From contig WTPW01001146.1 in assembly GCA_009809945.1 (NCBI GenBank), forward strand, positions 80,991-144,990: a stretch of DNA of 64,000 nucleotides, read 5' to 3'. Below are positions 46,711 to 59,100 of this stretch, one piece after another. The first letter of the stretch is position 1, and each line of letters begins with the position of its first letter. The notes beneath the pieces are model-generated. The model saw only the letters and a list, made by a program, of their open reading frames with translations. It made no database searches and was not told the origin of the DNA. This stretch comes from Gigaspora margarita. Lineage: Eukaryota > Glomeromycota > Glomeromycetes > Diversisporales > Gigasporaceae. Position numbers and translations under genes: made by a program.

Positions 46711-48960
46711 TAACTCACTTTTTTAGCGTGACCAGAATTATGTTTCCCTTGAGGCCTTTAAATATGTCACCAATTAGTTTGCTGAAGCAGGTGGGTTTAA
46801 AGTGATTTTTTTAAAAACAACAATCGTAGTGATAGCTTGCATACTACTCAAGTTTTTGCTTGTGATCACTCTGGTGTGTTCAAGCCTAAACAAAAAGATC
46901 CAAATAAAAAAAGCAGAAACAAAAAATCAAAAAAATGTAACTGCCCTTGGTCTGTCCGTCTCAATCATAACCCAGAAGACAACAAATATTATATCTCACA
47001 AGTCGATCTTTGACATAATCATCTACTTATTCTACCTAAACTCATGCACATTATGCCTAATAACCGTGAAATACCAGCCTTTATTAAGGAGGAAATTTTT
47101 ACTTTGAGAAAGGCAGGAATTTCAATATCCCAAATATAGTCTCTTTTTACAATAAAATATGGACCAACCATAAGAAAGTGGTTGATAAAGGATGTGTATA
47201 ATTTGATCGATAATGATCGCATGTCCTGTAGTGAATTTCAAGCCCACGATTTCCTTCTCCTTCTTTAACAAAAATGCAACAATGACCCTGAATTTTCTTA
47301 CGAATTCGAATTGAATGATAACAATCGATTGAAACATGTAATTTGGGTGTATATATCACCAAAGTGGCAATATATGTGTTTTATAACACGATTGTGTATA
47401 ATAATACATATAAGAGTAATTACTTCTCTATGCCTTTTGGTGTATTTACGGGTATCACCAATAATGGTTTCTCTTATTGCGCTGCTGGTGCATTACTTCG
47501 GGATGAAACGTCCTCAAGTTTTGAATGGCTTTTTGAATCTTTTATTCATATTTTTGGTACCACACCCTATACGATTCTTACAGACAATGACCTTGCAATA
47601 GTGATATTATCCGTTTCGTCCTTACTAAAAAGCATAGTACAAAGCATGGTCTTTGTATTTGGCACATGTTAAAGAATATAAGGTCCAATATGACCTCTAA
47701 GCATAGAACAAAGTATAATATGTTTCATACCGATCTTATGAAAGTCTTAAATTATTATATTGATCAAAACAAATTTGAGGAGCAATGGAATTGTATAATG
47801 GAAAATGATGACTATGCCGAGGCGAGGTCATACCTGGAAGTTCTTAGTTGGTGGCGTGAACGGTGGGCCCTAGCGTATTTAAAAAATTATTTTTTCGCTA
47901 ATATGTCATCTACGCAAAGAGGGAAATTGATGAATAATCTGTTAAAGGGCTTTGTTAACTGTAAAACAAGGCTTATAGAATTTTTAGTAGCATTTGAACA
48001 TGCACTTGATATCCGTAAAGAGGCTGAACATATTTCTGCCTATAAAGAGCTCATTTATCCCATCCCTCTGACTTTCCCTAATCTAATCGAAAATCAAGCT
48101 GCTGGTTGTTTGACATGCTATACGTGGAAAAAATTTGAGGCTGAGTGGAATGCAAAAGATGCATACATGTATGAAAAAACAACAAATGATGATGAGATGC
48201 ATTGTTTTAAATTGTCATATTACAAAAGGCCTGATGTTATACGTTGGGTCTACTATAATGGCTGTGTACTTTCTTGTTGTTGCCATAATCTCGAGTTTGC
48301 TAGAATAGTTTGTCGCCATTCTCTTGTGGTTAAGGTTCATCTATCTCTTGCTCTTTCCAATCCTGTTCACTTCCCAAAATGTTGGCGAAAAGATCCGCCC
48401 AAGTTGGAGCTTGCAAAAGACTATGTTAATTTTTATAGTCATTCACAATTACCAAACCCAAGAACTTTAATATCACATGAATCATTTGGTGAAGATGATT
48501 CTCGAATCTGGTTTATGCACATCAACTATCAGATGAAATTGCAAGCAAGATTGCAATGGATCCCAATAAATGTGCAGATTATATATCGTATTTCAAAAAG
48601 TATTTAGAAGCATTATATGCCACTAACAATAATCTTGTTTTAAGTTATGAAAATACTTCAGCATCCTTGATGCTTCCAATCATCAACAATCCTATAAAGA
48701 GTAAGGCTGTTAGATGACCAAAAAGAGGAAGAATTAAAAATGAAAAGGAAAATATACCTGTCATAAAAAAAAAGCGGGTTGACTAAAAAAAAATCTTGAA
48801 GTAATTCCAACCCAGAATCAAAATAAGAATGTTAACTTAAACCAGGTACGAAAACGAGGCTGACCAAAAAGAATCTTGATGTGGTTCTAACCCAGAGCCA
48901 AAGTGAGAATGTTGACTTAAACCAGTCACAAAAACACGTTCATAAATATTACCTAAGGTA

Positions 48961-49629
48961 AATTTTTTCTCATATTTTTAATTTATTTATGAGATGAAAG
49001 CTAATTGGCTTTGTTTACACTTTTTACATGCTTATCGACAAGATTCCAAACTGAACTCCAAATTACAAAATAGATGCAATAATATTTTAGTAAAGTATTC
49101 AAATAATTTTTTAGCTTTGTAAATGTTATTTTAAATGTGATGTGTTTTAAATAAAAGAAATAAAAGTTTTGAATTTATGCTATTAAATAGTGAATTGCAC
49201 AAAATCCAACCTTACTAAACTTTAGTTTTAAAACCATATTCAAAATTGTTTACCTCAAATTTGTTACAAATATTTGATAACGTTGCCAATTTTACTTTTT
49301 TCATTTTGAATTATTACTGTTAGCCACTGCTTATAAGTATCTTTCAAAAACAATTTTCTATAATTAAACCTAGATATTACTTACTATCCCTGCCAGCCTA
49401 TTTTTGGAATAAGACCCAGATATAACTATTGTATATCTTCAAATATACCCACGGGCACTATTTAATTTTAAAAAAATAGAGTTCTTGAATAAAACTCCAG
49501 GTACTAAGCAGTGGCCAATGGTGGAAGATCGCATAGGATTAATAATATGTTTTTTAATTGATTTTGTGTTTGAAAATTATAGTACATAAAATTTCTTTTT
49601 TACTAAAAAGAAGTTGATTAATAACGTAG
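48961..49629. other. AT-rich spacer with a ~205-bp TIR element
   Basis: At 49320-49515, TTAGCCACTGCTTATAAGTA and the inverse TACTAAGCAGTGGCCAA form arms of a small element. The remainder shows no gene. Confidence 0.45.
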
Positions 49630-50250
49630 CCCTATCATATCACTATAGCGGACAAGTACAGTAATAGGCCACTGTAATAAAAGGTTACAAGAATCATAAT
49701 AATTATAGTACAAATTAACATAACCCTATCTAATTATTTATCACAATGACCTTGTCTAAATTACTTTGTCATCACAATAGTCGGTAAGTACAATAGCAAA
49801 ATTATTTTACAAGAAAGCATTATAGAAACTACGATTATTTTAATACAAAACTAACATAACCTTTATCTAAAACTCTTATGTAACTACACTAGTTGGCAAG
49901 TATGTATGATAACAATTTTTATAGCAAATTATCATAGAGATCATGATCATTTCAATACAAAACTAAAATAACCTTGTCTAAATTACTTATGATACTATGA
50001 TAGTTGGTAAGTACAGTAACAAAATTTTTATAGTAAAACATTATAGAACCACCACTATTCTAGTATAAAACTAATATAAACTTTTCTAAATCATTTATAT
50101 TGCCACAATAGTTGGTAAGCACAGTAACAGACCTTTTTTTATAGTAATAATCTATAGAATTCATGATTATTCCAATACAAACCTAATATAACCCTGTCCA
50201 AATTACTCATATTACACAATAGTCAGTAAGTATGGTAACAGAAGCTTTGA
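49630..50250. repeat. ~112-bp degenerate satellite, about six units
   Basis: The phrase TTGGTAAGTACAGTAAC and variants occur near 49644, 49780, 49893, 50007, 50115 and 50223. Between them lie ATAACCTTGTCTAAATTACT and ATAGAA...ATTATTCTAATACAAA. The spacing is about 108-136 bp. Non-coding. Confidence 0.75.
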
Positions 50251-50261
50251 AATCACGATTA

Positions 50262-50370
50262 TTGGTCAACTAATCGATTAATCAATTAATCGATTGGTCA
50301 ACTAATTGATTAGTTGAAATAAAATCGATTAATCGATTAGTTGGGTAAAATGGGTTGTCAACTAATCGAT
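50262..50370. repeat. Cluster of TAATCGATTA palindromes
   Basis: CAACTAATCGATTA and its complements are repeated six to seven times in both orientations within about 110 bp. TAATCGATTA is self-complementary and resembles paired homeodomain core sites. It could be a protein-binding cluster or the subterminal part of a transposon. Confidence 0.7.
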
Positions 50371-50892
50371 TGGAAAATTTTTGTCAATTTGTATCACTAT
50401 TATGAAGATATAATAATTACAAACATTTATGACATAATAAATTCGAAATATAGTAAAAATATTATGAACAACAAACATTGAAAACTTGTAAAAACTAGCA
50501 AAAAAATTTGGGCAGACCACTTAAATTAGACACCAAAAGTGTACGTGTGGCTAGTTGTACTCTCATTCAAGTGTAACTTTCCAATGTGTAAACTGAATAA
50601 ATCCTATGCCCCAAGCAGGCACTTTGAAACTGAAAAAAAAACTAGCAAAAAAACTTGTACAAAAATGAGATATTATGATCAATTAATAATAATATTTACA
50701 TAACTATGCTTTTTGCAAATTTTTTAAATGTTTTACAGGTTTTTGCAAATTTTTGCAAGGTTTTGTAATTTATTAAATTTATTATAAAATTTTACTTTTT
50801 TTATTTAATGTTATTATACATTATATTTTAAATTTTTAATCAATATTATATATTTTTATTATATATTATTAGAATATTTCTAACTATAACCA

Positions 50893-52475
50893 GTAGTGAC
50901 CGTCACTACTCTTTTATACAACCCAAAATTTTAATTTATTTAATAAATATCATTACAACATTATCATTATGCAAGAACCCTGGACATCTCTTATATAGGT
51001 CATAACTGGATTTTGGCCAATTGTGACAAAATTTGCTAAAAATAACAAAATCTATTTACTTTAATAGCTTCTAACCCAGTAATCAGAATTGAATAAACTT
51101 TTTTTTGTTAGATGCGCTTCACTGAGAGCTTCATTTTAAAAAAAGTTCATTCAAATTGAACTACTGGGCGCCAAGATAATTGCAAAAAACTGTTTTTTGC
51201 TTCTCAAATTTTAGATGTTTTTGCTAAAAAATTTCAAGTATGACCTCTATGCTAGATGTCCAGGTTCTATTATGCAAATTTATCACATTATTACTTCAAA
51301 AAATATTTATTTATATAATAATAGCATACTTATATTATTTCGCATAATTTTATTAGATCTTATTATTCCATCAGCTATGCGCAACTAATACACCCATATA
51401 CAACTTTATTATAAAACAATACATTTTGTATTGCTTCACTTGCACTTAGCAATATCTACAAGGTGAGTGAAGCGAGCTCTGTAATAACTTTGCTATAGCT
51501 ATCACCTTTACTTTGCTCATTTTTCTAATCAATCAATGATCCTCTATTATTGCATTATAAAAAACTAAAAATCTATTACGAAAATTCAATATGAACCAAT
51601 ACAAAGAATACTAAAATCGTGGTTTGAAGAACTTAACAAAAAAGAAATTACAAAAGTTAATACTATAAATAAGTGAAACAAATAAAACAAAAACTACTAC
51701 ACAATAACAAAAGATGTACCAAAATAGACAAAAGACCAACTAACAATGCTAGCGACAAAAAAAGAACTAAAATTATTACTGAAGAACCTAAAAAAAAGAA
51801 ATTCAATAGTTAACAAGAAGAATTAATACAAAAAATGAATAAAAACACTGAACTAAAAGTACTAGCAGCAAAAAATATACCGAAAGATAAAGGTACTAGC
51901 AATGAAAAATAGAACAAAAAATATAACAAAAGATGTGACGAAAAACATGCTAAAATTTAAAGTACTGACTAATGAAATCAACAATGTACACCAATAATAA
52001 AAAGTACCAAAATCATTACAATCTAAAAAAGAGAAATGTGAAAATTTTGCCAAAAAGCAAATGAAATAAAAGAAGAAAAAACTAAAAACATGACGAAAGA
52101 CATACTAAAATGAACAAGGTACTAAAAAATAACACCAACAACTTATACTAGCAATGAAAAATACTAGAACTATTACTTAAAGAACCTACAAAAGAGAAAT
52201 GCAAAAGTTATTATCAAGAACAAAGAAAAAAAAAACTAAAGATATGATAAAAGGCCTACTGAAATGGGCATGATACTGACTAATGACACCAGCAATGCAA
52301 CAACAAAGGCACCAGACCCATTACCTAAAAACCTACAAAGAAAAAGAGTAAAAGTTAATATTGTTATACTAGCCAAAAATTAAATACCAAATAGATGACT
52401 AAAAAAATATATATATATATACTTATATGCAGATCTGATATTGTATAACTAGTAGTGATCATCACTATGTGTGAT
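50893..52475. mobile_element. TIR element with AGTAGTGAC ends, satellite-filled
   Basis: The left end has the palindrome AGTAGTGACCGTCACTACT then TTTATACAA. The right end has TTGTATAACTAGTAGTGATC then ATCACTATG, roughly its inverse. In between are an X MITE (50974-51268) and a degenerate ~157-bp A-rich satellite (about 51600-52345; GATGT(G/A)ACGAAA, GAACCTACAAA, GAGAAATGCAAAAGTTA recur). The minus-strand frame at 51862-52053 follows the satellite and is not a gene. Borders are approximate. Confidence 0.5.
50974..51268. mobile_element. Family X MITE, copy 4
   Basis: Ends AGAACCCTGGACATCT and the inverse closing GATGTCCAGGTTCT. Perfect 8-bp TSD ATTATGCA at 50966-50973 and 51269-51276. 295 bp, collinear with 15896-16192. 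Confidence 0.92.
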
Positions 52476-52559
52476 TTTAATTATATTTTATATTATTATA
52501 TTTTTTTACAAAAAAAAATAAAACAAATGATAAAAAAAAATAAACACTTTTGCACTTTG

Positions 52560-53460
52560 TCATATCTAATTCTGTAAAAATACTAGCCCAATATACTTAT
52601 TTTTCTTACCTTGCAATTAGCTATTATTCTTTTTTTTGTGTTTTAACTATCATATTCGCTCATATTTGCTACTTCTTGCAAAGTGTAAAAAAGTTAAAGT
52701 TGGTGTTTTTGTAAAGTGCTAGAAAAGTTAGGTTGTTTTCTTGCAAAGTTTTGAAGAAAGTTAGAAATAAATAAAATAAAATAAAATTAAAAAAATAAGT
52801 AAAAAAAAAAAAACAAAAAACAAAATTGTAAGGGCCATGTTATTAATCACCTGATTATTTTTTATCAGAGGCCTACCCCCCCCTTCCTCTTTTTTAATAT
52901 AGATTTGGTCAGGTTCCTATATATAATTTCAACTTTTTTGACCCCTCCCTAGAAAATCACCTGATTTTTGTCACTCCCCTAAGCAAACTAAATAAAATAA
53001 ATAAATGAAGCCCCAAATCTCTATTTCTTTGAAATAAAAGTTTGTGTTCTTGCAATTTAGAAATCATTAAAATTATAGTTTTTGCAAAGTGCTGGAATAA
53101 AAAAAATAATAAATATTAAAGAAATAAGTAAAAAGAAAACAACAAAATGGAATGTAAACAAACTTAATAAAAAAAACAAACTCCCAAATCTCTATTTCTC
53201 TGAAATAGAGTTCATAATAGAAATTGCTAAAATTAAGTTGTATATATTCTTGCAAAGTGCTAGAAAAGTCTGGGTTTGCTTGCAAAGTATCGAAAAAGCC
53301 TAGATTATTTTTTTTACAAAGTGCTAGAATAAAATAAATTAGTAAAAAAAAAACAAAAAGAACAAAAAACATCAAACAATAAAAAAATGAAGTACTAACT
53401 AAATTTTTATTTCTCTAAAGAAGCGTTCTTCGAAATTTAGAACATCACAAAATATTTTAA
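52560..53460 (-). mobile_element. Family T fragment, reverse orientation
   Basis: Reverse complement of T motifs: TTCTTGCAAAGTG (about 52674), GTAAAGTGCTAGAAAAGTTA (52713), CTTGCAAAGTGCTAG (53252), CTCTAAAGAAGCG (53413). The repeat at 52830-52985 (GGGCCATGTTATTAATCACC) is inserted in it. Frames on both strands at 53073-53375 and 53082-53303 are chance openings in this low-complexity DNA. Confidence 0.65.
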
Positions 53461-53520
53461 ATAGCTATATATTAATATATAATGCATAAATGTTTTAAAT
53501 TAATTAAAATTAACATTATA

Positions 53521-53982
53521 CAGTACCAGATAGCAAAAACCATCTATTTTTTTAAAGGCATCAAATTTTGAAAATTTTATAATGATTCTGATAGCTAATT
53601 TTGTATAACAAAATTATAATTGGTTAAAAATATAAAAATAATTTTTTTTATATAATAAGTACCAAATTTTGGATTTTTATACTATATTTAGTAATTTTTA
53701 ATAATAAATATTAACCAATCAAATCACGAGCATGTAATCAAGCAGCAATTTGATAGGTCGATTGTCTTGTATCAAATTTCTACTTTACTATAAAAGTTGC
53801 TGAACTTTAAATCCTTATAACTTCTTTAAAAAACAAGATATCAAAAATTCATCTTATAGATTTGTAGTTTAGGTTACAAATAAAAAATTTGTAAGAGTGA
53901 TTTTTAAAATAATTACTTGTTATGAAGTTATTAGACTTTAAACAATGCTAAAAAAAATGTATAGTTTTCACTATCAGTACTA
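53521..53982. mobile_element. TA-flanked TIR element, 462 bp
   Basis: Ends CAGTACCAGATAGCAAAAAC and, inverted, TAGTACTGATAGTGAAAACT. TA at 53519-53520 and 53983-53984. AT-rich interior without a frame. Mariner-like by TIR and TSD. Confidence 0.7.
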
Positions 53983-54109
53983 TACATTGATTAACTTGTT
54001 ATAAATTGATATATATTTATAATTAATAAATATTGTATTTAAAATATAAATTGTTATATATCTGCTAATTGATTATTATTATATTCATTAGTAGTTTCAA
54101 AATATTTCA

Positions 54110-54645
54110 AAATATTTTAAATATTTTAAAATATTTTAAATATTTTAAATATTTTAAAATATTTTAAATATTTTAAAATATTTTAGAACTGAAAACCAAG
54201 CTGGATTAGTAGATTTGTAACCTAAATTATACCAAGCATGCATTGAACTATATTTTTGAATTGTTTCAAAATTTTGTATGATGTTTTGAAATTAATCTAA
54301 AATTTTGTATTACTATATTATACAATTAAATTAGATCTTTTATATTGTTTTTTTTGTTTTGTTTTTTTTATTTTTGTTTGTTTTTTTTGGTTTCATTTTG
54401 TTTTTTGTTTTTGTTTTGTTTTTTTTATTTATTTTTTAATTTTTTTTTTTATTTTATTTAGCACTTTACAAAAATGCTAGCCCTTTGCAAGAAAACCAAC
54501 AACTTTTCAGCACTTTGCAAGTACACCAATATAACTTTACAAGCCAACTTAAACTTTTGATACTTTGCAAGAACATTTCTAAATCTTTAAGAACGCTTCT
54601 TTAGAGAAATTATTTAGTTAGGCGCAAGTTTTCACAAGTTTTTAC
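54110..54645 (+). mobile_element. Family T fragment, forward orientation
   Basis: Starts with runs of AAATATTTTAAAATATTTT. Then AACTGAAAACCAAGCTGGAT (54187) matches AGGAAACCAAGCTGGATC in the complete copy (57467). T-runs, GCACTTTGCAAG (54510) and GTTAGGCGCAAG (54618) follow in the T order. Together with the reversed fragment at 52560-53460, T pieces lie on both sides of the 53521 element. Confidence 0.65.
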
Positions 54646-54780
54646 AGAACCCTAGATATCTCTCATATAGGTCATAACTAATTTAAATGAATTTAGATGT
54701 TTTTGCTACTCCTAAAGTTAGATTATTATATATAAATTTTATAGTAATTTGCTAAAAACTAAATTATAACATCTAGTATT
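54646..54780. repeat. Family X left-end fragment
   Basis: AGAACCCTAGATATCTCTCA then TATAGGTCATAACT matches the X left end. It continues in the long-form X sequence (CTAAAGTTAGATTATTATAT, AATTTGCTAAAAACTAAATT) before fading. Confidence 0.6.
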
Positions 54781-56107
54781 GAGTAAATAAATATAGTATA
54801 AATTTTTTTTATTTGAATTCGTAAAATTAAAATAAAAAAATTTTTATCAAATTTGGTCAAGAACTTGTGAAGATATCTTTGATAAAAAGTTTTTGTAAAC
54901 AATTTCAATGTAGTTTCTTTGTAATATTTTTTTTGTTTTTTTAATATAACCACTGTTTGGCAATGATTTACAAGAAATTTTTACTATACTAACTAAAAAA
55001 AAATTTATAACAAGACTTGTAGCACATATTATCAACTAATAGAATCTCAAATTTTATGAAAAATATTGGAAACTCATAAAGATATTAACATTTTTGTAAA
55101 TTTGAACATATATGTTTTCACAAATTTTCCCCTATATTCAAATGCTCTGAAAGCACTTTCTCAAAATAAAACATCCAAAATGTGACAATATATTGATATA
55201 ATAGGTATTTGAAAGTCTTTAATTAAAATTTCATCAAAAATAAATTAATATTGACGAAGTTATGATAATTTTTTAATTTGCTTTTAGATTCAGGATTTTC
55301 TAAAATTTTTAATTTTAATAAAACTAGAAAAATTACTATCACGGACTAGATTGTCACAAGTTCAAATAAAACAATTACTGCGCACTAAGTAAACATTTAG
55401 AGCATATAATCGACTAATAGAATCTCAATTTTTATGAAAAAATATTAAAAACTCGTGAAGATATTAACATTTTTGTAAATTTGGATGCATATGTTTTTGC
55501 AAGTTTTCCCCTATATTCAAATGCTTCCAAAAGCACTTTTTCAAAAAAAAACCTCCAAAATGTGACTAAGTAAGTTGATATAATAGGATAATAGGTATTC
55601 GAGAATCTTTAATTAAAATTTTATCAAAAACAGATTAATATTGATAAAGATATTTAGATTTTCTGTTTGCAACTAGATTCGAATTTGTAAACAATTTTGG
55701 CATGTAATACAGTGCCCGCCGTAAGTATCTGACCCCCAGTAACTTCTTAGAGTTAAGTTGTTATGCCTTAAAACTTTCAATGCATAAAGAGTGTCATAAA
55801 TATAGATTATCCATATTTTTTTTTTGTAACTGATAAACCTCTATATTAGAATATCATATGATTATAAAGTTTATATATTTTTACATATAATAATTACCCC
55901 TAAATTTTAAATAAAAATATTTTTGCATCGATATAATCAATTTTAATGTTTGATAGCTCTTTTTAATTCTATATTTATGTAGAATTAAAAAGAGCCATCA
56001 AACATTAAAATTGATTATGTCGATGCTAAGATATTTTCATTTAAAATTTAGTTAATTATTGGTATTAGAAAGGTGTTGAAACAAAATTTTTTAAAAAACT
56101 TAAAATG

Positions 56108-59100
56108 GAAAAACATAAAACTATACTCTCCTTTTCTATCTTACAACTAGCTAAAAATAATATAACAATTTCCTTTATCTCTTCAATTATAACATTTCCA
56201 CCTTCTCTTCCTAAACATACACATCTAATCTATAATATACTCCCTACAACTTCTAATAATCTTACAATTAATAGCCTCAGAAACAACAAAATTTTATTTA
56301 TTGAACAAATTACAACTGCAAATAACAACTCTTTTTTTCCTTGGAATAATATATATCTTCGAACAAACAAAACAACTAGAGGTCGCCAACCTTCTTGGTT
56401 CACTCGACTTACTCAAACACTACAACTTAACTCTATCCATATTACACAGCCACATATTAAACTACCCTCAAGAAATAGCTTCATTAATACAACTGATCTA
56501 ATATCCCCTTCCAACTCACTTCCTTACCAACAACTATTCAATAATCAAGATAAAATCATCCTACAACTAAACAAATCTCAGCAAACTACTCTCTATAAAA
56601 TTAATCAATCTAGTGAAACATCTACAGGACAATCAAACCTTTTAGAAATCACTAATCTCNNACNNAATTTCAAATCTATAAATCTTCCATATAGACAAAT
56701 CAAGTTTAGTAGACTTCTTCTACAAATAGACTATAAAGAAATTCTTGCTATAATTGATATCTTCAACAACTTAGACCTGCCCTTACTTCCCTCCCCCTAT
56801 CAACCCCAAATTAATATTCTCTCTCGTGAAATACATCTTATATATCATAGTATTAAAACCCCTTACTACCAAAATCAACTAATTCAAATATACAACAATA
56901 TCCTTAATCTAAATACAATTCACCTTAACTTTTTTACTGATGCTTCCATTAAAAATCTTCAATCCTCAAATATCAAATCTGGTATAGGCTGAATTTGTGA
57001 AAATGACCCTTCTATCTACTTTAATGCAGCAATAAATCCTTCTCCAGACTCTTCTCGCTCTGAATTAATGGCAACCATCCCTCTTTTACTTGCTATACCA
57101 AATAACTCTGTTATTACAATATATATTGATAACTTATCTGAAATCAAAAACCTAATCAATCCTTCTTCCCTTAAACTTATTCAAAACAAAAACTGGGATA
57201 TAATCTCAATTATTAACTCTATTAAATCTACAAAAAACATTTCTATTACTCCTATCAAAGTTGAATCACATTCAACTACATCAGCAAATTTATAATAGCG
57301 TAATCTTACGTAAGATATTACGAACCATAATATAAGCAAAATATTACGTAATATATTTCGAAATATTTCGAATTATCAAATTTTCGAAATATTACGAAAG
57401 TAATTTCGAAATATTTCGAAATAGGTTAACGAAATATTTTGATCCTTTTCAAAATAATTTAGGACTAGGAAACCAAGCTGGATCAGGATCAGTAGGTCTG
57501 TAACCTGGATCGCGCATTAGACTGATTTTTCGAAATAGTTCAAAATAATTCGATGATATTCAAATTTTGTACTACAAGATCAGATTAGATCTTTTGTTTA
57601 TAATTAGATCTTCTATTTGTTTTCTTTCACTTTTTTGTTTTTATTTCGTTTCATTTTTTATTTTCATTTCATTTTTTGTTTTCTTTTCATTTTTTTGTTT
57701 TCATTTTTATTTTTAATTTTTTTTAATTATTTTTTATTTCAGCACTTTTACAAGACACCTTTGCAAGAAGATATACAACATTTCGAAACCTTTCGCATGT
57801 CTACTCAGACTTCCGACATAATCAAGAACACCAAGAACGCTTCTTTAGAGAATGATTTAGTTAGGCGCAAGTTTTCGCAAGTTTTCGCATGGATTTGCAA
57901 GTTTGTGCAAGTTTTTGCAAGGTTTCGCGTTATTTATTTTTTTGTTTTGTGTTTTATGTTTTTGTTTTCTTTTGTTTTATTTTAAAATTTTTTTATTATT
58001 ATATTTCGGCACTTTGCGAGAACAGAACCCTTACTTCCTGGCACTTTGCACGAAAAACAACCCAGACTTTTTTGGTACTTCGCGACTTTTTTGGCATTTC
58101 GCAAAAACATCATGACTTTTGCAATTTCTGAATTTACAAGAACGCGAACTCTTACGAAAATATGGGGCTTCATTTGTTTTTTTTTATTAGTTTGCTTACA
58201 CTTTTTGTTTTTTTGTTTTTTTTTTTACTTATTTTTTTAAATTTTATTTTAGTTATTCCTAACTTCTTTGAAACTTTGCGACTTTTCTCGGCAATTAGCA
58301 AGAACCAACTCTTCTAAGAAACGTTTTTATTTTGAAGTTTTTAGAAAAAGAATGCGAACCGAAGTTTATAGCCAAAACAAAAGAAGTAGTCAAAGTGAAG
58401 ACAATAGAAAACAAAGAAGCGAAGATAATAACTAACTGTGGGTGAGCGAAAATAAGTGTGTAGGGCTAGTTTTTTGTATATAGTGATAGAATTAGAAGCA
58501 AAGAAGTGCGAAAGTATTTAAAATAATATATAATAATGTAAAAATAATACTGTAAAAAATGTATAATAATTAAAATATAATATATAATATAATATGTATA
58601 ATATATAATAATAATAAATAAAAAAATAATAATAAATAAAAAAATGTAAAATTTTATAATAAATTGCGAAACCTTGCTAAATAAAGCGAAAACCTGTAAA
58701 AAAGCATGATTATGTGAATATGTATATCGTTTATTTATTTTTTAAAATTTTGCGAAAATTTGCCAAATATTGCGAAACAATGCGAAATGATCCAAAATAT
58801 TGTGAAACAATGCGAAAATATCAAAATATTACCTCCTGCACGCACTAGTTTATTGATCTGCATGAGTACGCGACTCCTGTGGGGGAGGTAATTTGCATTT
58901 TTTTTTATTTGGTATATTTCGAAATATTTCGAAATAATAACTGTAATATTACCGTAATCTAACGTAATATATTACGTAATACACCGTGACGATCGTAAGA
59001 TTTTCATAATATTACGGGCCGTAATATCTTACGTAAGATTACGTATATATAATTCGCTGATGTAGTTCTCTGTATAACCAAGCTGACCTGCTAGCAAAAC

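Larger units (their letters stand above)
46187..48960 (+). pseudogene. FAR1-type MULE transposase gene, lightly decayed, with one intron
   Basis: Exon 1 is open from 46187 to 46409 (SSVEYAVQKFQTNDKPNF ... QVQLAH). It has no ATG, so the true start lies upstream, possibly via an AG at 46185-46186. Exon 2 begins at 46518 with an acidic linker of EPET repeats to 46724. A FAR1-like zinc domain follows (46800-47030: FACDHSG, KCNCPWSVRLNH, then HNHLL). Next is a MULE core (47343-47672: MPFGVFTGI, ETSSSFEWLFESF, TILTDNDLAI), with the first DTTYK Asp read as NNTYK. The long C-terminal frame 47666-48607 ends in a SWIM finger (CCCHNLEFARIVCRHSLVVK, about 48260). An AT-hook-like RPKRGR-type patch (48715) and a ~72-bp duplicated tail (48775-48930) follow. 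Stops at 46724 and 47018 and at least three frameshifts, so it is probably inactive. Confidence 0.8.

Noticed and set aside
47019..47362. Three minus-strand frames
   Set aside because: They are antisense to the FAR1-MULE coding sequence.
56105..56107. ATG as start of the 295-codon LINE frame
   Set aside because: It is part of the 12-bp target-site duplication, so the LINE begins after it in mid-coding sequence.
57617..58240. Several overlapping frames on both strands, one resembling membrane segments
   Set aside because: They lie in the T-rich core of element T. The hydrophobic residues come from poly-T, and the frames overlap in all phases.
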